From contig NZ_RXLQ01000021.1 of assembly GCF_003953935.1 (NCBI RefSeq), positions 30,197 to 94,196 on the forward strand: 64,000 nucleotides of DNA, written 5' to 3'. The notes under the pieces are model-generated. The model saw only the letters and a list, made by a program, of their open reading frames with translations. It did no database searches and was not told the origin of the DNA. Each line of letters opens with the position of its first letter. Position 1 is the first letter of the stretch. Positions 23,501 through 31,140 of the stretch are shown here, piece by piece. This DNA is from Massilia atriviolacea (GTDB lineage Bacteria > Pseudomonadota > Gammaproteobacteria > Burkholderiales > Burkholderiaceae_D). The position numbers and the translations under genes are program-made.

Positions 23501-26320
23501 CGAGGCGCGCACGATGGCGTCGAGGCTGAAGTACGCTTCGTACGGCAAAAAGGCCAGCTGCAGGGCCGAGTGCCCGAACATCAGGCGCGCGCTCTTGAAG
23601 GCGGTCGACAGGTGCTGCTCCCACAGCACGTCGTGCGGCTTTTCGATCATGTCGAACATGGCGCTGAAGAAGGTCGGCAGGAAGATCACCGCCAGCACGC
23701 CCAGGGTCCAGAACAGCGGCGTCGGCATCAGGGCCCAGCAGACGATCAGCAAGGCGGTCAGGGTGGTGGCGATCAGGCTGCGGCGCAGGTTGTCGAACAG
23801 CTTCCAGCGCGACAGCGCGGTCAGCGGATTGGCTTCGCGCTTGCCGTTCGCGCCGGGCACGCGCGGCAGCAGCCAGCCGGCCAGCTGCCAGTCGCCGCGG
23901 ATCCAGCGGTGGCGCCGGCTCACGTCGTCGCTGTAGCGCGCCGGGTATTCCTCGTACAGCTGGGCGTCGCTCAGCAGGCCGGCGCGCAGGTAGCAGCCTT
24001 CCAGCAGATCGTGGCTGAGAATCTGGTTGTCGGGCAGGCGGTGGCCGAGCACCGTTTCGAAGGTGTCGACATCGTAGATGCCCTTGCCGACGAAGGAACC
24101 TTCGTAGAACACGTCCTGGTAGACGTCCGAGACGGTGCGGGTGTACGGGTCGATGCCCGGTTCGCCGCCGCACAGGTGCTCGTAGCGCGACGCGGTGTCG
24201 CCCGGCAGGGCCGCGGCCACGCGCGGCTGCAGGATGCCGTAGCCTTCGACCACTCGCCGGCCGTCCTTGTCGAGGGTCGGGCGGTTCAGCGGGTGCGCCA
24301 TGGTGGCGATGAACTGGCGCGCGGCGTCGCGCGGCAGCTGGGTGTCGGTGTCGAGCGTGATCACGTAGCGCACGTTGGCCAGGCCGTCGGTGGAACCGGC
24401 GACCATGGAGAACTGCTCGCGCGCGCCGCCGCGCAAGAAGGCGTTGAGCGCGGCCAGCTTGCCGCGTTTGCGTTCGAAGCCGATCCAGGCGTTTTCGCTG
24501 GCGCTCCACATGCGCGGGCGGTGCAGCAGCAGGAACGGCAGCAGGTGGCAGCGCGACATGGCCTTCTGGCCGTCCGGCCCGATGATTTCCTGGTCGACGT
24601 CGCAGCCGTATTTGGCATTGAGTTCGTCGATGGTGGCGCGCGCCTGCTCGACCAGCTCGTCGTCGCCCGGCATGTGCTGCTTGGGCGCGTCGACGAAGTC
24701 GGTCAGCAGGCAAAAGCGCAGGTTGGCATCGCGGTTGGCCAGGTAGCGCACTTCCAGCGCTTCGCACAGCGAGGCCACGTTGTCGCGGCTGTACAGCAGC
24801 GTCGGCACCACCACCATCGAGCGCGCATCGGTCGGAATGCCTTCCTTGAAGTCCATGCGCGGCAGCGGGTGCGGGCGGGTGAGCTGGGTGGCCATGAAGT
24901 TGACCAGGGCCAGCGCCAGCTGGCTCGATCCGAGCAGGGCCAGGATGCCCAGCACGGCCAGCATCGAGTCGTCGACGCCGTCGGCGCGCGCGTGGATGAT
25001 GGCGGTGCCGGTAAACAGCAGCGTGAGCACGACGATGCCGCCCAAATAGGTCGACAGCGGCGAGGCGCGCCCGCTCTTGTTGAGCGCTTCGAGCGGCGGA
25101 TTGCGCACCGCCAGGCGTTTTTCGAGCTGCGCCTGGCCGCTGCCGACCAGGTAGTAGCCGATGTGGCGCGTGCGTTCATCGAGCCCGCCGGCGGACGGCG
25201 CGCGGTTCGCGGTGGCCAGTTCGAGCGCGGCTTCGGCGACCTGCACTTCGGTGAAGTCGCTGCGCTTGGCCAGCTTTTCGATCACGTGGCGGTAGTTGTC
25301 GCGCGTGGAAAAATCCATTTTGCCGTAGGTGCCGGCGGGGTCCTGGCGCAGGGTCTGTTCGACCGCGCTCATGGTTTCGACGAACTCCTGCCAGTCCATG
25401 GTGCCGAGGAAGCGCAGGCTGCCGATGCTGTTGCTGATCGAGACCTGGTCGGCCGCCTGCTGGCCGATTTCGGCCTGGATCTGCTGTTCGATGGTCAGGC
25501 CGGCGTCGGCCAGGCGCGTGGTCACCCACTGCAGCGCCAGGGTCAGCGCGGGGCTCTGCCCCTGCAGGCGGCGCGCCAGTTCGGCAACGAAGCCGCTGTT
25601 CATCGGCTGGCCCGAGCGGGCCATGTCGGCCACCAGCAAAATCAGGTCGCTCGGATTTTTTTCGGCCGTTTCGGCCATCTGGTCGGCCCAGGTGTTGGCG
25701 CGGTCGCGCTGGGCGCGGTTGTCGTACACGCGCGCGGCCACGCGCCGCAGGTTTTCGATCAGCGCCAGGCGCAGCATGATCGGAATGGCCCACAGTTCGC
25801 CCAGCTTGAGGGTCGCGACTTCCTGGTAGGCGTCCACGAAGCGCGACAGGCTCTCGGGATCGACCCGGCCGTCGCCGTGCGAGATGATCTCCAGCGCGAT
25901 CTGGTACACGCGCGGATTGCCGTCGGCTTCGTCGTTGGCCAGGCGCGGCAGCTCCTTGGAGTAATCCTTCGGCAGGTGGCGCCGGGCGATGCGGATCTGC
26001 TCTTCGACCAGGTAGAAGTTATCCAGCAGCCATTCGGAGGCGGGCGTGATCTGCCGCCCCGCCTTGATCGCGGCGGTCAGCTCCGAGCAGGTGTCGGTGA
26101 TGATGGCGGCGTTTTCGGTCAGGCGCGGAAGCAGGCGGTCGGGACCGCTGCGCTCGCTGAGCTTGTGGGAAGTGGCAAGGTGCTTTCCGTGCATCGCCAT
26201 CTGGGCGGCACTGAACAGTTCCGAGCGCAGGGGGACATCGTCGCCGGCATGGCGTTCGCCGTCGTGGACGTTGCGCCACGCATACAGCGTGTCGGCTAAT
26301 TTGGTATTTTCTTGATTCAA
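17585..26320 (-). CDS. ndvB: cyclic beta-1,2-glucan synthase (NdvB/ChvB type)
   Basis: About 2911 residues, the usual size of NdvB/ChvB. This inner-membrane enzyme initiates, elongates and cyclises periplasmic beta-1,2-glucans. Seen in order: an N-terminal helical region; membrane segments near 420-480, 855-890 and 973-1013; a family-84-type glycosyltransferase domain with LDTDTQLPRD near 657 and the RWIRGDWQ motif near 805; and a C-terminal GH94-like phosphorylase region with CDWNDGMDRVG near 2597 that sets ring size. No normal ATG fits: I favour a TTG at 26320 with a GAGG upstream; a GTG 13 codons earlier (26359) lacks a Shine-Dalgarno. It stands alone; the NdvA/ChvA exporter is not in the window. 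Confidence 0.93.
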   Translation of the reverse strand: MNQENTKLADTLYAWRNVHDGERHAGDDVPLRSELFSAAQMAMHGKHLATSHKLSERSGPDRLLPRLTENAAIITDTCSELTAAIKAGRQITPASEWLLDNFYLVEEQIRIARRHLPKDYSKELPRLANDEADGNPRVYQIALEIISHGDGRVDPESLSRFVDAYQEVATLKLGELWAIPIMLRLALIENLRRVAARVYDNRAQRDRANTWADQMAETAEKNPSDLILLVADMARSGQPMNSGFVAELARRLQGQSPALTLALQWVTTRLADAGLTIEQQIQAEIGQQAADQVSISNSIGSLRFLGTMDWQEFVETMSAVEQTLRQDPAGTYGKMDFSTRDNYRHVIEKLAKRSDFTEVQVAEAALELATANRAPSAGGLDERTRHIGYYLVGSGQAQLEKRLAVRNPPLEALNKSGRASPLSTYLGGIVVLTLLFTGTAIIHARADGVDDSMLAVLGILALLGSSQLALALVNFMATQLTRPHPLPRMDFKEGIPTDARSMVVVPTLLYSRDNVASLCEALEVRYLANRDANLRFCLLTDFVDAPKQHMPGDDELVEQARATIDELNAKYGCDVDQEIIGPDGQKAMSRCHLLPFLLLHRPRMWSASENAWIGFERKRGKLAALNAFLRGGAREQFSMVAGSTDGLANVRYVITLDTDTQLPRDAARQFIATMAHPLNRPTLDKDGRRVVEGYGILQPRVAAALPGDTASRYEHLCGGEPGIDPYTRTVSDVYQDVFYEGSFVGKGIYDVDTFETVLGHRLPDNQILSHDLLEGCYLRAGLLSDAQLYEEYPARYSDDVSRRHRWIRGDWQLAGWLLPRVPGANGKREANPLTALSRWKLFDNLRRSLIATTLTALLIVCWALMPTPLFWTLGVLAVIFLPTFFSAMFDMIEKPHDVLWEQHLSTAFKSARLMFGHSALQLAFLPYEAYFSLDAIVRASWRMLVTRRRLLEWRPSSLNRSSTDMESNWKSMWISPVLAVATALMLAYVHRAALPVAAPVLLLWFFAPVVAWWISLPQERAATALSSPQTLFLESLARKTWSFFETYVTAEDNWLAPDNMQEHPVKVVAHRTSPTNIGMALLANLTAWDFGFITTGRLLKRTRDTLNTMARMERYHGHFYNWYDTLTLNPLHPMYVSAVDSGNLAGHLLTLAPGLTQLADQPIVGKQTLDGISITLNVVQEHALEAGPAVKAAIDAMRSHLSADRVRASDSLPGMVAELGRLSSCADAILAAMHPVGEPALQGWADKLADQCHSARDELLQLAPWMRSAQEYVVDTSLTRIPTLRELANFALTGSASTDLAPSERERQQTLTELVAQGSARAAQRIEDINRMAFEAREFANMDFRFMYNTTTNLLAIGYNVSDRRLDAACYDLLASEVRLCSFVGIAQGQFPQEHWFALGRQLCIIGNEQLLLSWSGSMFEYLMPLLVMPTYQNTLLDQTYRSVVNAQIEYGKQREVPWGISESGYNTVDASLNYQYRAFGVPGTGLKRGLADDLVIAPYATMMSLMVHPDAAVENLQRMADLGFMGKHGFYEAIDYTAARLPRGQSFAVIRSFMAHHQGMGFLALSYLLHDRPMQRRFESDPLFQATLLVLQERVPRAGAFYSNTAELAAMRAPAQEVATAATRIITQTTTVQPEVQLLSNGRYHVMVTSAGGSYSRWKDLAVTRWREDGTSDNWGNFCYVRDVDSGHFWSTAYQPTMVEPQSYEVIFSEGRAEFRRHDRGLDLYTEIVVSPEDDIEMRRTRITNKSNVKRTIEFTSYAEVVMAPAAADNAHPAFSKLFVQTEILRNENAILCTRRPRAKDEQMPWMFNLMTVHDGALLDVSFETSRSEFLGRANSAVAPRALLEPQPLGGSEGSVLDPVVAIRYKVTLEPDQMVVLDVVTGMTDTREQAVHLIDKYQDRHLADRVFELAWTHSQVVLRQLNATESDAQLYSRLASTVIYPNASLRADAGILIRNQRGQSGLWAYAISGDLPIVLLQIKDAANIDLARQMVQAHAYWRLKGLVVDLVIWYEDQSGYRQLLHDQIMGLIASGIDAQAIDRPGGIFVRLLDQIAQEDRVLMQSVARAIISDSRGTLADQVKRATPVAPKLPPLVVESRDEQYQPRADIPVAARDLILHNGLGGFSADGSEYVIRTNAANRTPAPWVNVLANPNFGSVVSESGQAYTWSENAHEFRLTPWDNDPVSDRSGESFYIRDEQTGRFWSPTALPVRAAGDYVTRHGFGYSVFEHSEEGIHTELSTFVALDASIKYSVIKIRNDSTVPRRLSATGYVEWVLGDLRAKSAMHVTTEQDPMSGAIFARNAYNTEFTGRVGFFHVDAQQKSFTADRNEFIGRNRTLASPAAMGRARLSGKIGAALDPCAALQVMVELQPGQERELVFMLGVGGRRNADASGLVQKYSGSAAAAASLAMVRKHWDHTLGAIQVQTPDPSLDVIANGWLMYQTIACRLWARSGYYQSGGAFGFRDQLQDAMAMIHTEPHLLREHLLMCAAHQFVEGDVQHWWHPPSDRGVRTHCSDDYLWLPLAAHRYVIGTGDRSVLTEPAPFLEGRMLKPEEESYYDMPGRSSQTGDLYEHCVRAIKRGLRFGEHGLPLIGTCDWNDGMDRVGNEGKGESVWLAFFLYEVLQRFSEVAVVYGDHAFAETCKTEAATLAANVEAHAWDGQWYRRAYFDDGTPLGSHTNDECQIDSISQSWGVISGAANPERTASAMKAVDERLVRRDYGLVQLLDPPFDDGVLNPGYIRGYVPGVRENGGQYTHAAIWTAMAFAKMGDTERAWELLRMINPVQHGSTPESAALYKVEPYVVAADVYAVSPHIGRGGWSWYTGSSGWMYRLIVESLLGVSLSGDKLSMTPHLPHDWPGFSLQYRYRETVYAISVQAGEADAMTVDGVRQDVHVIQMVDDGRPHTVQLQVRRKA

Positions 26321-26446
26321 CAGAGACCTCGCGTGGGCATGACCAACACGCTGCGGCACAGCGGGTTGCGACCGGGTCGTACGGCTGTTGCAATCCTATA
26401 ACGATGACGCGTCCGCGACTGTGCGCCATCGAACATAAGAATGAAG

Positions 26447-26475
26447 GGCTTGCCACCGTGGTACGGTGGCAAGCC
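26447..26475 (-). terminator. strong hairpin downstream of tyrosinase
   Basis: GGCTTGCCACCGT and ACGGTGGCAAGCC form a perfect 13-bp stem with a 3-base loop, 20 bases beyond the tyrosinase stop. On the minus strand the stem is followed by a T-rich stretch (CTTCATTCTTATG), consistent with an intrinsic terminator. Confidence 0.6.
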
Positions 26476-26494
26476 ACCTCGTCAGGCAAATGGG

Positions 26495-28153
26495 CTAGAT
26501 GACCTCATCGGTGGAACCGACCAGTACCTTCACCGCAAGCGAGCGGAGGTGAACCGGGCCGCCCTCCGCTTGATCGAGCGGCTTGCCTGAGGCGTCCGTG
26601 CCGACGGAGCGGACGAACGTAAAGATAATTTCCGAGGGATTGACTTTTTTGTCGGAAGAAAGCTTCTGGACAAACGCCGTAATATCGACCCGATGATGAA
26701 CTTCCTTGCCGGGGGCGCCGTTCGGGCGGCGGCGCGGCGCCTCGAACGTGGTCAGGTAGCCGACCCTGCTGGCCTTGCCCAGTTCAGGGGGGACCGCTCC
26801 CGGGAGGCTGGCATAAATGTCGTAATTTCCGGCGCTTCCCGATTCTTTCTCGATGCCGCTGATATCGAGCACGACATAGTTATACTTTTCCTTGACGCTT
26901 TCCAGCGCCATCGGACGCTTGCCCGGGGCAGTCGATCCAGGAGGCGGCGGCAATGGCGCGAGCGGCACTCGGATGTCGGTACGGGCGCTACTCGACAATG
27001 TCACCGCGCTGGTGGCCGGTCCGGCTGGTTTTTCGAAAAAGCCCTTTATTTCCCGGGGTAGTTGCTGGATACTTTTCAGATTGGGCGGCTTTTTACCCGC
27101 CGGCTGACCCAGCGTCGGCTGGGGTAGCAGGGTCGGATCGGAATCGTAACGGTATCCCAGATTGGCCTGATCGGCGTAAAACGAGCGCTTTTCGCGCACA
27201 ATGGTGCCGTCCGGCGCCATGAAGGAAAATGGCGCCTGATCGAGCCAGCCATCCGGCATGGCGCCCCAGTACTTGTTTTTCGCGGCCAGCCACATATTCC
27301 ACAGGCGATCGATATTTGCGTGATGAAACCAGAATACCGGATCGAACGCTGCGGTATCCACACTGCCCATCCACCCGCCCACACCGCCATGAACCGCACC
27401 GTGAGGAACGTTATCGATCGCACTGACCGCGCCTCCCTGCCCCACCGCGCCGCCGAAACCGGGAACGCCTGCCACCGCAAAATAGCGCTCCGCGTTGAAT
27501 GCGTCGGTAATGTTCACGGCAGCGAGGCTGAGCTGATCTCCCTTGTTTTTCAGGGTCCGATCGGGTCCGCCTGTGGGAAACAAGGAATTGGAGATGGATT
27601 TTCCCTCCTTTTGCCGCTGCTTGCCGATGAAAATATCGGGCAGCATGCGGCTGCCGGCCTGCGGGGACGTATAGTCCCAGTAAGGCAATGCAAAGGAAGG
27701 GTCCCCGAGTATGTGCCTGGCGCTCTGCTCGAAGTGATAAACGTAAGCCCGGTGCCATACCAGGAAATCCGCCGGCTGGCCCTTTCCGAAATGCGTACAT
27801 TGATCCCAGTAAGGCAGCGCATCTTTGGCTTTGGGATCGGCGTCGAATATCGCCTTGATGGCCTGGACCCCAGGGTCTTTATCGGAAAAATCGGGAAACC
27901 AGTGGATCGCGGCTTGAAAAAAATAACTGGAAGGATGCGAGGCAGGCAGTGCGCGCATCCGCTCGAACAAGGTAAATAGCTGCTCGCGCCGGGCAGCGTC
28001 GGCCATGACCGTGGAAAGCGGCTGCCGGGTGACCGTCTTGACCACCGGCTTGGTGGTTTGGGCATACAACGTCGACTGTGGAAGAAACAAGGCACCGCTC
28101 ATCAGGGCAAACGTCTGGCTATTGAACTTCCTTCGACTGGCGCACGTAGTCAT
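26495..28153 (-). CDS. exported tyrosinase/polyphenol oxidase with Tat-like signal
   Basis: 552 residues. The N-terminus contains SRRKFNSQTFALMSGALFL, a twin-arginine-type signal, as expected for an enzyme exported folded with copper. Type-3 copper ligands are visible: CuA H84 (AAIHWF), H121 (QCTHFG) and H134 (VWHRAY); CuB H251 and H255 (PHGAVHGG) and the HHANIDRLW motif at 277-285. C119-T-H121 matches the Cys-X-His thioether pair of fungal tyrosinases. The C-terminal part with PDGWLD and a YNYVVLDISGI segment resembles the DWL and KFDV regions of plant-type polyphenol oxidases. It would oxidise phenols to quinones, perhaps for melanin-like pigment. ATG has a GAGG seven bases upstream. No caddie gene is adjacent. 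Confidence 0.9.
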   Translation of the reverse strand: MTTCASRRKFNSQTFALMSGALFLPQSTLYAQTTKPVVKTVTRQPLSTVMADAARREQLFTLFERMRALPASHPSSYFFQAAIHWFPDFSDKDPGVQAIKAIFDADPKAKDALPYWDQCTHFGKGQPADFLVWHRAYVYHFEQSARHILGDPSFALPYWDYTSPQAGSRMLPDIFIGKQRQKEGKSISNSLFPTGGPDRTLKNKGDQLSLAAVNITDAFNAERYFAVAGVPGFGGAVGQGGAVSAIDNVPHGAVHGGVGGWMGSVDTAAFDPVFWFHHANIDRLWNMWLAAKNKYWGAMPDGWLDQAPFSFMAPDGTIVREKRSFYADQANLGYRYDSDPTLLPQPTLGQPAGKKPPNLKSIQQLPREIKGFFEKPAGPATSAVTLSSSARTDIRVPLAPLPPPPGSTAPGKRPMALESVKEKYNYVVLDISGIEKESGSAGNYDIYASLPGAVPPELGKASRVGYLTTFEAPRRRPNGAPGKEVHHRVDITAFVQKLSSDKKVNPSEIIFTFVRSVGTDASGKPLDQAEGGPVHLRSLAVKVLVGSTDEVI

Positions 28154-28358
28154 CTTATTACCTCATGGGTAAGAACAGCGTACAAACAAGGGAGGGCTCC
28201 GCCTGCCAAAAAGAGCGATTCGTACAGAGCGGAGGGGAAAACCAATATCCGCTTCCCGTGCAAAAATTACAAGCTGTTTATAGAGGGTTGTTTTTTTGGC
28301 GTGCGATGACACCGACGGCAAGCGTGCCCGCGCCGGCGGCAAGCCGCAATGGGTCCGC

Positions 28359-30458
28359 TTACGCCGCCAGCGGCAATTTGGCGTCCAACGCCACCCCGCC
28401 CGCCACATGCCAGGCCTTGCGGTAGCCGAGGCGCTGCAGGCACTGCGCCGCCTTGATGCTGCGCGCGCCGCTGCGGCAGAAAAACACCAGCGGGCGTTCC
28501 TCCGCGCGCAGCCAGACCGACAGGCGGTCGGCCAGGCGCGACAAGGGCACGCTCTCGATTCGGCGGCCGTGCCACTGGCCGGCGTCGGCCGCCGCGTGTT
28601 CGTAGGCTTCGCGCACGTCGATCAGCAGCGCGTCGGGATGCTGGTCGAAGAAGCGCTCGAGGCCATGCGCCTCGAGCTGCATCGTCAAGGGGTTGGCGGC
28701 CGCGATGGCGCCGCCGCGTTCCGCCACCAGCGTGGTGCAGGCCAGGCTGGCCGCTTCGCGGGCCTGGCACACGACGGTCTTGCGCGACACCAGTTCCGCC
28801 AGTTGCTCGATGTCGGCGTTCGGCCCGGTGAAGGCGAAGCGCACGTCGCCGGCGGCCAGGCCGGCGGCCGAACGCTCGCCGAACAGATAGCTGGCGCCGT
28901 CGTCGCGCTCCACGCGCGCCAGCAGGCGGCTGCCGAACATCAGCGCACCGGCGCTCTGGCCGTTATCGAGCGTGACCTGGTCGGCCAGCACCGGCCAGCC
29001 CAGCGCCTCGTGGCTGACGGCGCCGGCCAGCTGGCCGCCCAGCGCCGTCACCAGCGCCGCGCGGCCGGTGCCGCCGCGATGGGTGTCGATCACGGCGCGC
29101 ACGCGGTAGCCCTGGCAGCGCACGAAGTCGTTGATGCGCCCGGCCAGCGGCGCCTGCGGATTGACGATGGCGCAGGTGCGGCTGGCGGCGTCGAGCAGCA
29201 GCCAGGTGCAGGCGCCGTCGCTACCCAGTTGAATCACGCCGTCGCCGTCCTGCGCGGGCATGCTCGATGGCACCAGGCAGCTGGCGCGCAAGGCCGCGCC
29301 GCAGCGGGCGATGCGCTCGCAGGCGGCGTCGATGAAGGCCTCGTCCGCCATCGGTCCGAACGACATGCGCACCGCCGCCGCGCAGCGCCATGGCGCCAGG
29401 CCCATCGCCGCCAGCACGTAGCTGGGCGCGGCCTTGGCCGCCGAACAGGCCGAGCCCGCGCTGACGCGCACGCCGGCGGCGTCGAACAGGTCGAGCAGTT
29501 CCTTGCCGGCCAGGCCTTGCACGGAAAAATTGAGGGTGGTCGGCAGGCTGGTGGCGAACGGCGCGTTGAAGACGATGCCGGGCAGCGCCGCGCGCAGGGC
29601 GCCGACCAGCCGTTCGCGCATGTCCGCCAGCTGCGCGTGGCTGCGAAAGCCGCCGCCCTCGTCCAGCGCCGCCAGCACCGCGCCCAGGGCGGCGATGCCG
29701 CTCATGTTCTCGGTGCCCGAGCGCTGGGCCGACTCCTGGCCGCCGCCCATCATCAGCGCGGTGTAGGGCGCGCCCTCGCGCACATACAGCATGCCGATGC
29801 CCTTGGGCGCATACAGCTTGTGGCCGGAGAACGGCGCGTAGTCGATGCGGGTGGCGGCCAGGTCGAGCGCCAGCTTGCCGAGGGCCTGCACGCTGTCGAC
29901 CATCCACAGCGCCTGCGGTGCGCAGTCGTTCAACACGGCTTCGATCCCGGCCAGGTCGGAAATGGCGCCACTTTCGTTATTCGCGGCCATGGTGCAGATG
30001 AAGGCGGCGCGCGGCGCCAGTTCGCGCAGCACGTCGAGGCGGTGGCGCCCGTCGCCGTCGACCGGCAGCGCGCGCAGTTCCAGCCCGGTGCCGAGCAGCG
30101 CGTTCCAGTGCGCCAGGCTTTCGGGCACCGCCTTGTGTTCGGTGGCGCCGTACAGCAGCAGGTCGCCGCCCGCTTCGCCCCTGGCGCGGCGCGCGCGCAC
30201 CTCGCACAGCGCCGACAGCACCGCCGTCTGGATGCCTTCGGTGGCGCCGCTCGTAAACATCAGCCGGCCCTGCCCGGCGCCGAGCACGCGCCGCGCCAGC
30301 GCGCGCACGCCGTCGAGCATGGCCTTCGCTTTCAGGCCGGTGGCGTGGCTGCTGCTGGGGTTTCCGTAGCAGTCGCGCATGGCCTGTTCGGCGGCGGCGA
30401 TGGCGGCGGGATGGACGGCCGATGTGGCATTTGCGTCAAGGTAGATTTCGGTGTGCAT
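28359..30458 (-). CDS. cysteine desulfurase - degenerate metallo-beta-lactamase-like - rhodanese fusion
   Basis: 699 residues from the ATG of MHTEIYLDANATS, the conserved start of NifS-type enzymes; an ATG eight codons upstream (30482) is possible and neither has a strong Shine-Dalgarno. Residues 1-390 are a class V aminotransferase with PLP lysine K214 (SGHKLYAPKG) and catalytic C338 (SAGSACSA). Residues about 405-590 resemble a persulfide-dioxygenase/MBL fold (IVNPQAPL...AVIDTHRGG) but lack the HxHxDH metal motif. Residues 600-699 are a rhodanese with active-site C661 (CRSGARS). The layout suggests persulfide made at C338 is passed to C661. It diverges from an Lrp-family gene that may control it. 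Confidence 0.85.
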   Translation of the reverse strand: MHTEIYLDANATSAVHPAAIAAAEQAMRDCYGNPSSSHATGLKAKAMLDGVRALARRVLGAGQGRLMFTSGATEGIQTAVLSALCEVRARRARGEAGGDLLLYGATEHKAVPESLAHWNALLGTGLELRALPVDGDGRHRLDVLRELAPRAAFICTMAANNESGAISDLAGIEAVLNDCAPQALWMVDSVQALGKLALDLAATRIDYAPFSGHKLYAPKGIGMLYVREGAPYTALMMGGGQESAQRSGTENMSGIAALGAVLAALDEGGGFRSHAQLADMRERLVGALRAALPGIVFNAPFATSLPTTLNFSVQGLAGKELLDLFDAAGVRVSAGSACSAAKAAPSYVLAAMGLAPWRCAAAVRMSFGPMADEAFIDAACERIARCGAALRASCLVPSSMPAQDGDGVIQLGSDGACTWLLLDAASRTCAIVNPQAPLAGRINDFVRCQGYRVRAVIDTHRGGTGRAALVTALGGQLAGAVSHEALGWPVLADQVTLDNGQSAGALMFGSRLLARVERDDGASYLFGERSAAGLAAGDVRFAFTGPNADIEQLAELVSRKTVVCQAREAASLACTTLVAERGGAIAAANPLTMQLEAHGLERFFDQHPDALLIDVREAYEHAAADAGQWHGRRIESVPLSRLADRLSVWLRAEERPLVFFCRSGARSIKAAQCLQRLGYRKAWHVAGGVALDAKLPLAA

Positions 30459-30510
30459 GGCGGGGCGAAATGGTAATGTCATTCTTGCGTGATATGTTAT
30501 CGGCTAAAAC

Positions 30511-30568
30511 GTGAGAAAATATGCCAAAATTTGCTCGTATTTGTACTCGTTTAGCATATTCATCTCAC
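30511..30568. promoter_or_regulatory. near-palindromic operator candidate between desulfurase fusion and Lrp gene
   Basis: GTGAGAAAATATGC at 30511-30524 and GCATATTCATCTCAC at 30554-30568 are imperfect inverted repeats in an AT-rich 128-bp divergent intergenic region. Lrp/AsnC proteins bind spaced AT-rich dyads and often autoregulate, so this is a reasonable site for the adjacent regulator. Confidence 0.4.
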
Positions 30569-30586
30569 ATTTCAGAAAAAAGCAGA

Positions 30587-31072
30587 ATGAGTTCTCTCGA
30601 TAAGTATGATTGCGCCATCCTCGCGGCCCTGCAGGCCGACGCCACCCTGTCGATCGCGGGCCTGAGCGAGAAGGTCGGCCTGTCCAGCACCCCGTGCTGG
30701 AAACGGGTCAAGCGGCTGGAGGAAGAAGGCTATATCCAGACCCGCGTGAGCATCATCGACCGCGAAAAGGTGGGCCTGCCGGTCACCGTGTTCGTCAGCG
30801 TGCGCACCACCGAACACGACGAAAAATGGCTGACCCGCTTCGCCGCCGCCGTCATCGCCCTGCCCGAGGTCATGGAGTTCCACCGCATGAGCGGCGACGT
30901 CGACTACCTGCTCAAGGTGGTCACCACCGACATCGGCGGCTACGACCGTTTTTACAAGAAGCTGATCAAGACGGCGCACATCACCGGCGTGTCGTCGGCG
31001 TTCTCGATGGAGCAGATCAAGTACACCACGGCGCTGCCGCTCGATCTCATTTCCAAACGGCTGCCCGCTTAA
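30587..31072 (+). CDS. Lrp/AsnC-family transcriptional regulator
   Basis: 161 residues. An N-terminal helix-turn-helix (LSEKVGLSSTPCWKRVKRLEEEGYI) and a C-terminal RAM ligand-binding domain (MSGDVDYLLKVVTTDIGGYDRFYKKL) are typical of feast/famine regulators. The ATG of MSSLDKYD is chosen; a longer upstream frame is not family-like. It diverges from the cysteine desulfurase fusion, and by analogy with local Lrp regulators such as DecR/CyuR that sense cysteine it may respond to cysteine, which is inference. The solitary amino-acid binding protein follows 68 bp later on the same strand. Confidence 0.88.
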   Translation: MSSLDKYDCAILAALQADATLSIAGLSEKVGLSSTPCWKRVKRLEEEGYIQTRVSIIDREKVGLPVTVFVSVRTTEHDEKWLTRFAAAVIALPEVMEFHRMSGDVDYLLKVVTTDIGGYDRFYKKLIKTAHITGVSSAFSMEQIKYTTALPLDLISKRLPA

Positions 31073-31140
31073 AACCGCATATAAAAATGCCGCGAATCGT
31101 GCGATGATGCCGCTGTCCAGATCAGAGGAGAGACAAACGC

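Noticed and set aside
19364..26299. Very long open frame (over 2300 codons) on the plus strand opposite the cyclic glucan synthase
   Set aside because: Low-complexity, Arg/Ala/Gly/His-rich translation with no recognisable motif; it is the antisense shadow produced by high-GC codon usage of the real gene.
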